Part shown: piece after piece, positions 61,346 through 64,000 of the stretch
Position numbering within the stretch: position 1 is the stretch's first letter
Layout of the letters: each line of letters starts with the position of its first letter
Assembly: GCF_000282895.1 (NCBI RefSeq)
Contig: NZ_ALBQ01000027.1
Coordinates: 62,001-126,000, forward strand
Direction: 5' to 3'
Length of the DNA: 64,000 bases
Origin: Sphingomonas sp. ATCC 31555
GTDB taxonomy: Bacteria > Pseudomonadota > Alphaproteobacteria > Sphingomonadales > Sphingomonadaceae
Program-made: the position numbers and the translations under genes
Notes under the pieces: generated by a model
Database searches by the model: none
The model's input: only the letters and a program-made list of their open reading frames with translations
What the model was told of the DNA's origin: nothing

Positions 61346-61936
61346 ATGGAAGTCATTCTGCTCGAACGAGTCGAGAAGCTCGGCCACATCGGCGACGTGG
61401 TGAAGGTGAAGGACGGCTTTGCCCGTAACTTCCTGCTGCCGCGCAAGAAGGCGCTCCGCGCCAACGAAGCGAACCGCAAGGTTTTCGAAGCCAATCGCGA
61501 ACGCATCGAGGCCGAAAACGCTTCGCGTCGCGTCGATGCCGAGAAGGAAGCCAAGACGCTCGAGGGCGCTTCGGTTACCCTGATCCGCCAGGCGTCGAAC
61601 ACCGGCCAGCTCTATGGCTCGGTCGCCGTGCGCGATCTGGTCGACGCGCTGGTTGCCGACGGTCACAAGGTGAACAAGTCGCAGGTCGTTCTCGACCGCC
61701 CGATCAAGGCGATCGGCCTCTATGAGGTCAAGGTCGCGCTGCACCCGGAAGTTCCGGTGATGATCAAGGTGAACGTCGCGCGTTCGCCGGAAGAGGCCGA
61801 GATGCAGGCCCAGGGCGTCGACGTCATGGCTGCAATGTTCGAACGCGAAGAAGCCGGCTTCACCGAGGATTACGATCCCAACGCCGAGCCGGGCGAAATC
61901 GCTACCGAAGCTCCCGCGGAAGACGCGCAGGGCTAA
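61346..61936 (+). CDS. rplI: 50S ribosomal protein L9
   Basis: A 196-residue protein, longer than the ~150 residues of enteric L9 because of an acidic C-terminal tail usual in alphaproteobacteria. The N-terminal domain MEVILLERVEKLGHIGDVV and GFARNFLLPRKKA are diagnostic. It follows rpsR by 12 bases with AAGGAG, and a strong terminator follows. Confidence 0.98.
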   Translation: MEVILLERVEKLGHIGDVVKVKDGFARNFLLPRKKALRANEANRKVFEANRERIEAENASRRVDAEKEAKTLEGASVTLIRQASNTGQLYGSVAVRDLVDALVADGHKVNKSQVVLDRPIKAIGLYEVKVALHPEVPVMIKVNVARSPEEAEMQAQGVDVMAAMFEREEAGFTEDYDPNAEPGEIATEAPAEDAQG

Positions 61937-61958
61937 GCGAAGCGGCATAGTTCAAGGC

Positions 61959-61998
61959 AAAGGGCCGTACCGAGCGATCGGTGCGGCCCTTTCCTTTT
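61959..61998 (+). terminator. Intrinsic terminator after rplI
   Basis: AAAGGGCCG and CGGCCCTTT (61959-61967, 61984-61992) form the outer stem, ACCGA/TCGGT the inner stem, and CCTTTT follows. It lies 22 bases after the rplI stop. Confidence 0.85.
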
Positions 61999-62119
61999 GG
62001 CACCGGCCCAGGCGCGCACCGCTCGCCCGCGTCATAAAGAACCCGTAAAATCCGTGGAACGGCCATTCGGTGCCGCCTACAGCGCCGCACCCGAATCCGT
62101 CGGGCCACGGAGACATGCA

Positions 62120-64000
62120 GTGGAACAACCAGGCAGCGCAGAGCCATCGGCCGCGCACACGCCTCAGGACGGGCCTAGTGCGTTGGCGATCGGCGCCATC
62201 GGCGTCGTTTTCGGCGATATCGGCACGTCCCCGCTCTATTCGCTCAAAGAGAGTTTCGTCGGCCATCACCCGCTGGCTGTCGACGCCGCTCATATCTACG
62301 GCGTGCTGTCGCTGATCTTCTGGACGATGACGCTGATCGTCACCGTCAAATATGTCGCGTTGATCCTGCGCGCCGACAACAAGGGCGAAGGCGGCAGCCT
62401 TGCCTTGCTCGCGTTGATCATGCGCAAGATGGGCCCGACACGCTGGAGCGCCGCCATCACGACCATGGGCGTGTTCGCCACGGCGCTGTTCTATGGCGAC
62501 GCGATCATCACGCCGGCGATTTCGGTGCTGTCCGCGGTGGAGGGGATCACGACTATCCAGCAAGGGCTCACGCCGCTCGTCCTTCCCGTCACGATCGCCA
62601 TCCTGGTGGCGCTGTTCGCCATCCAGGCGCGGGGCACGGCGAGCGTGGGCAAGCTGTTCGGCCCGATCATGCTCGTCTATTTCCTGGTGCTCGCCCTTCT
62701 CGGCCTTCGCGGGATCGCGGCGGCGCCCGAAATCCTGTGGGCGCTTAATCCTTGGTACGCGGTGCAGTTCTTCGCGTTGGATCCGGCGCTCGGCTTCCTC
62801 GCGCTTGGCTCGGTGGTCCTCGCCGTCACCGGAGCGGAAGCGCTGTACGCCGACATGGGGCATTTCGGTCGGCGCGCGATCATGGTTTCCTGGCTCTACA
62901 TTGCCTTCCCGTGCCTGCTGCTCAACTATCTCGGCCAATCGGCGCTGATCCTGCGCAATCCTGAAATGATCGAGAATCCCTTCTTCCTGATGGCGCCCGA
63001 TTGGGCTCGACTGCCGCTCGTCCTCCTCGCCACAATGGCGACGGTGATCGCCAGCCAGGCCGTGATTTCGGGTGCCTTCTCGATCTCGCAACAGGCGGTA
63101 CAGCTCGGCTTCCTGCCGCGGCTGCGGATTCTCCACACCAGCGCCAAGGCAGCGGGCCAGATCTACATCCCCCTGGTCAACTGGAGCCTGCTGGTTCTCG
63201 TGGTGCTGCTCACGCTCGGCTTCCGCAGCTCGAGCAACCTCGCCTCCGCCTATGGCATCGCGGTCACCGGCACGATGTTCATCACCGCCTGCATGCTGGG
63301 CGTACTCACCTTCGCGGTCTGGAAATGGCATCCGCTGCTCGCCGGACTCGTCACCGGCGCGTTCCTGCTGATCGACGGGGCGTACTTCGCTTCCAATGCG
63401 ACCAAAATCCCGGATGGCGGCTGGTTTCCGCTGCTGGTGGCGGCAATCGCCTTCGTGCTGCTGACCACCTGGGCGCGCGGCCGCGCGCTGGTGTTGGGGC
63501 GGTTGTCGGAGGGGGCGATGCCGGTGTCGCTGTTTATACGGTCTGCCGCGCAATCGGCGGCGCGTGTGAAAGGCACGGCGGTGTTTCTCACCTCCGCACC
63601 GGACAGCATCCCGCCGGCGTTGCTGCACAACCTGAAGCACAACAAGGTTCTGCACGAACGCATCATCTTGCTGACGGTCGCGATCGAGCAGGTGCCGCAC
63701 GTGCGGGCGGCGGAATGCATATCGACCGAGGTGCTGGGCGAGGGCTTCTATCGTGTCCTGCTCCACTATGGCTTCATGGACGAGGTGGACGTTCCGTCCG
63801 CGCTCCGCGCCACGCGCGGCTGCGGGGCGCCGTTCCAGCCGATGGAAACCAGCTACTTCCTCGCCCGCCAGACCCTGCTGCCTTCGTCGCGCCCGGGCAT
63901 GGCGATCTGGCGCGAGAAGATCTTCGCCTGGATGGTGCGCAATGCCGAAAGCGCGATGGAGTTCTTCAAGCTGCCGACCAACCGGGTCGTGGAGCTGGGC
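62120..64000 (+). CDS. kup: KUP family potassium transporter (partial, C-terminal end cut)
   Basis: The first 627 codons of a Kup potassium:proton symporter, ending at the window edge with RVVELG; only a few residues should be missing. [16 protein letters not shown] (31-46) is the family signature. [15 protein letters not shown] and [16 protein letters not shown] follow, with about 12 membrane helices to about residue 450 and then the soluble C-terminal domain. GTG at 62120 has CGGAGA upstream; an in-frame GTG at 62054 is an alternative. Confidence 0.93.
   Translation, partial: MEQPGSAEPSAAHTPQDGPSALAIGAIGVVFGDIGTSPLYSLKESFVGHHPLAVDAAHIYGVLSLIFWTMTLIVTVKYVALILRADNKGEGGSLALLALIMRKMGPTRWSAAITTMGVFATALFYGDAIITPAISVLSAVEGITTIQQGLTPLVLPVTIAILVALFAIQARGTASVGKLFGPIMLVYFLVLALLGLRGIAAAPEILWALNPWYAVQFFALDPALGFLALGSVVLAVTGAEALYADMGHFGRRAIMVSWLYIAFPCLLLNYLGQSALILRNPEMIENPFFLMAPDWARLPLVLLATMATVIASQAVISGAFSISQQAVQLGFLPRLRILHTSAKAAGQIYIPLVNWSLLVLVVLLTLGFRSSSNLASAYGIAVTGTMFITACMLGVLTFAVWKWHPLLAGLVTGAFLLIDGAYFASNATKIPDGGWFPLLVAAIAFVLLTTWARGRALVLGRLSEGAMPVSLFIRSAAQSAARVKGTAVFLTSAPDSIPPALLHNLKHNKVLHERIILLTVAIEQVPHVRAAECISTEVLGEGFYRVLLHYGFMDEVDVPSALRATRGCGAPFQPMETSYFLARQTLLPSSRPGMAIWREKIFAWMVRNAESAMEFFKLPTNRVVELG

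Noticed and set aside
61952..63766. 604-codon open frame on the minus strand
   Set aside because: It is antisense to kup, whose signature motifs are intact; the translation is low-complexity Arg/Asp/Gln-rich.
1..64000. tRNA, rRNA or CRISPR array
   Set aside because: No cloverleaf, ribosomal RNA or regularly spaced repeat was recognised on reading; a dedicated scan was not possible.

Overview
The window is high-GC alphaproteobacterial chromosome, most likely Sphingomonadaceae (Sphingomonas-like). This rests on four TonB-dependent receptors of sphingomonad/caulobacterial type, many Tat-exported hydrolases, a PEP-CTERM protein ending in a PEPASWG motif, and the local orders rpsF-rpsR-rplI and acpP-fabF-mltG. 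No tRNA, rRNA or CRISPR array was recognised. Genes are tightly packed, often with 4-base ATGA overlaps, and no gene-free stretch exceeds 300 bases.

Region 1 (1-12.2 kb) looks like a locus for scavenging acylated peptides and D-amino acids. A minus-strand operon holds a Tat-exported penicillin-acylase-type amidase, an N-acyl-D-amino-acid deacylase, a DgcN-type (DUF1611) protein and a partial DgcA-type epimerase cut by the window start. It diverges from a TonB receptor, a second paralogous penicillin acylase and a class-C-type serine hydrolase.

Region 2 (12.4-27.4 kb) is a carbohydrate locus of two converging blocks. The plus block (12.5-18.5 kb) has a double DUF1080 protein, three Tat-exported Gfo/Idh/MocA oxidoreductases and an ApbE-like protein. 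The minus block (18.6-25.5 kb) has a TonB receptor, a GH28 protein and a GH92 mannosidase. The outer promoter of each block carries the same 11-base core, TGGCCGGACCA, about 80 bases before the first start codon, which suggests one shared regulator. A NarX/NarL-like two-component pair lies just outside.

Region 3 (27.5-34.6 kb) is a seven-gene plus-strand run of unknown substrate: isochorismatase-like hydrolase, haloperoxidase-like hydrolase, XapX protein, YtcJ-like amidohydrolase with a Cys/His tail, DoxX, MFS exporter and alginate-export-type porin.

Region 4 (34.6-43.3 kb) has a Reg_prop/Y_Y_Y sensor kinase diverging from a TonB receptor, which is followed by a small membrane protein and a PepSY protein (iron-uptake style). 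A lone GH43 enzyme follows.

Region 5 (43.4-52.5 kb) is a heme-copper oxidase operon with a CoxB-cytochrome c fusion, a CoxA-CoxC fusion, a small membrane protein, CtaG and a tri-heme cytochrome c, then an ABC exporter with two permeases.

Region 6 (52.5-64 kb) is mostly housekeeping: an S10-type peptidase, mltG, fabF, acpP, fabG and fabD on the minus strand, then a PEP-CTERM protein, rpsF-rpsR-rplI and an almost complete kup on the plus strand. A GxxExxY gene flanked by a 32-base inverted repeat sits between fabD and fabG and looks like a small insertion.
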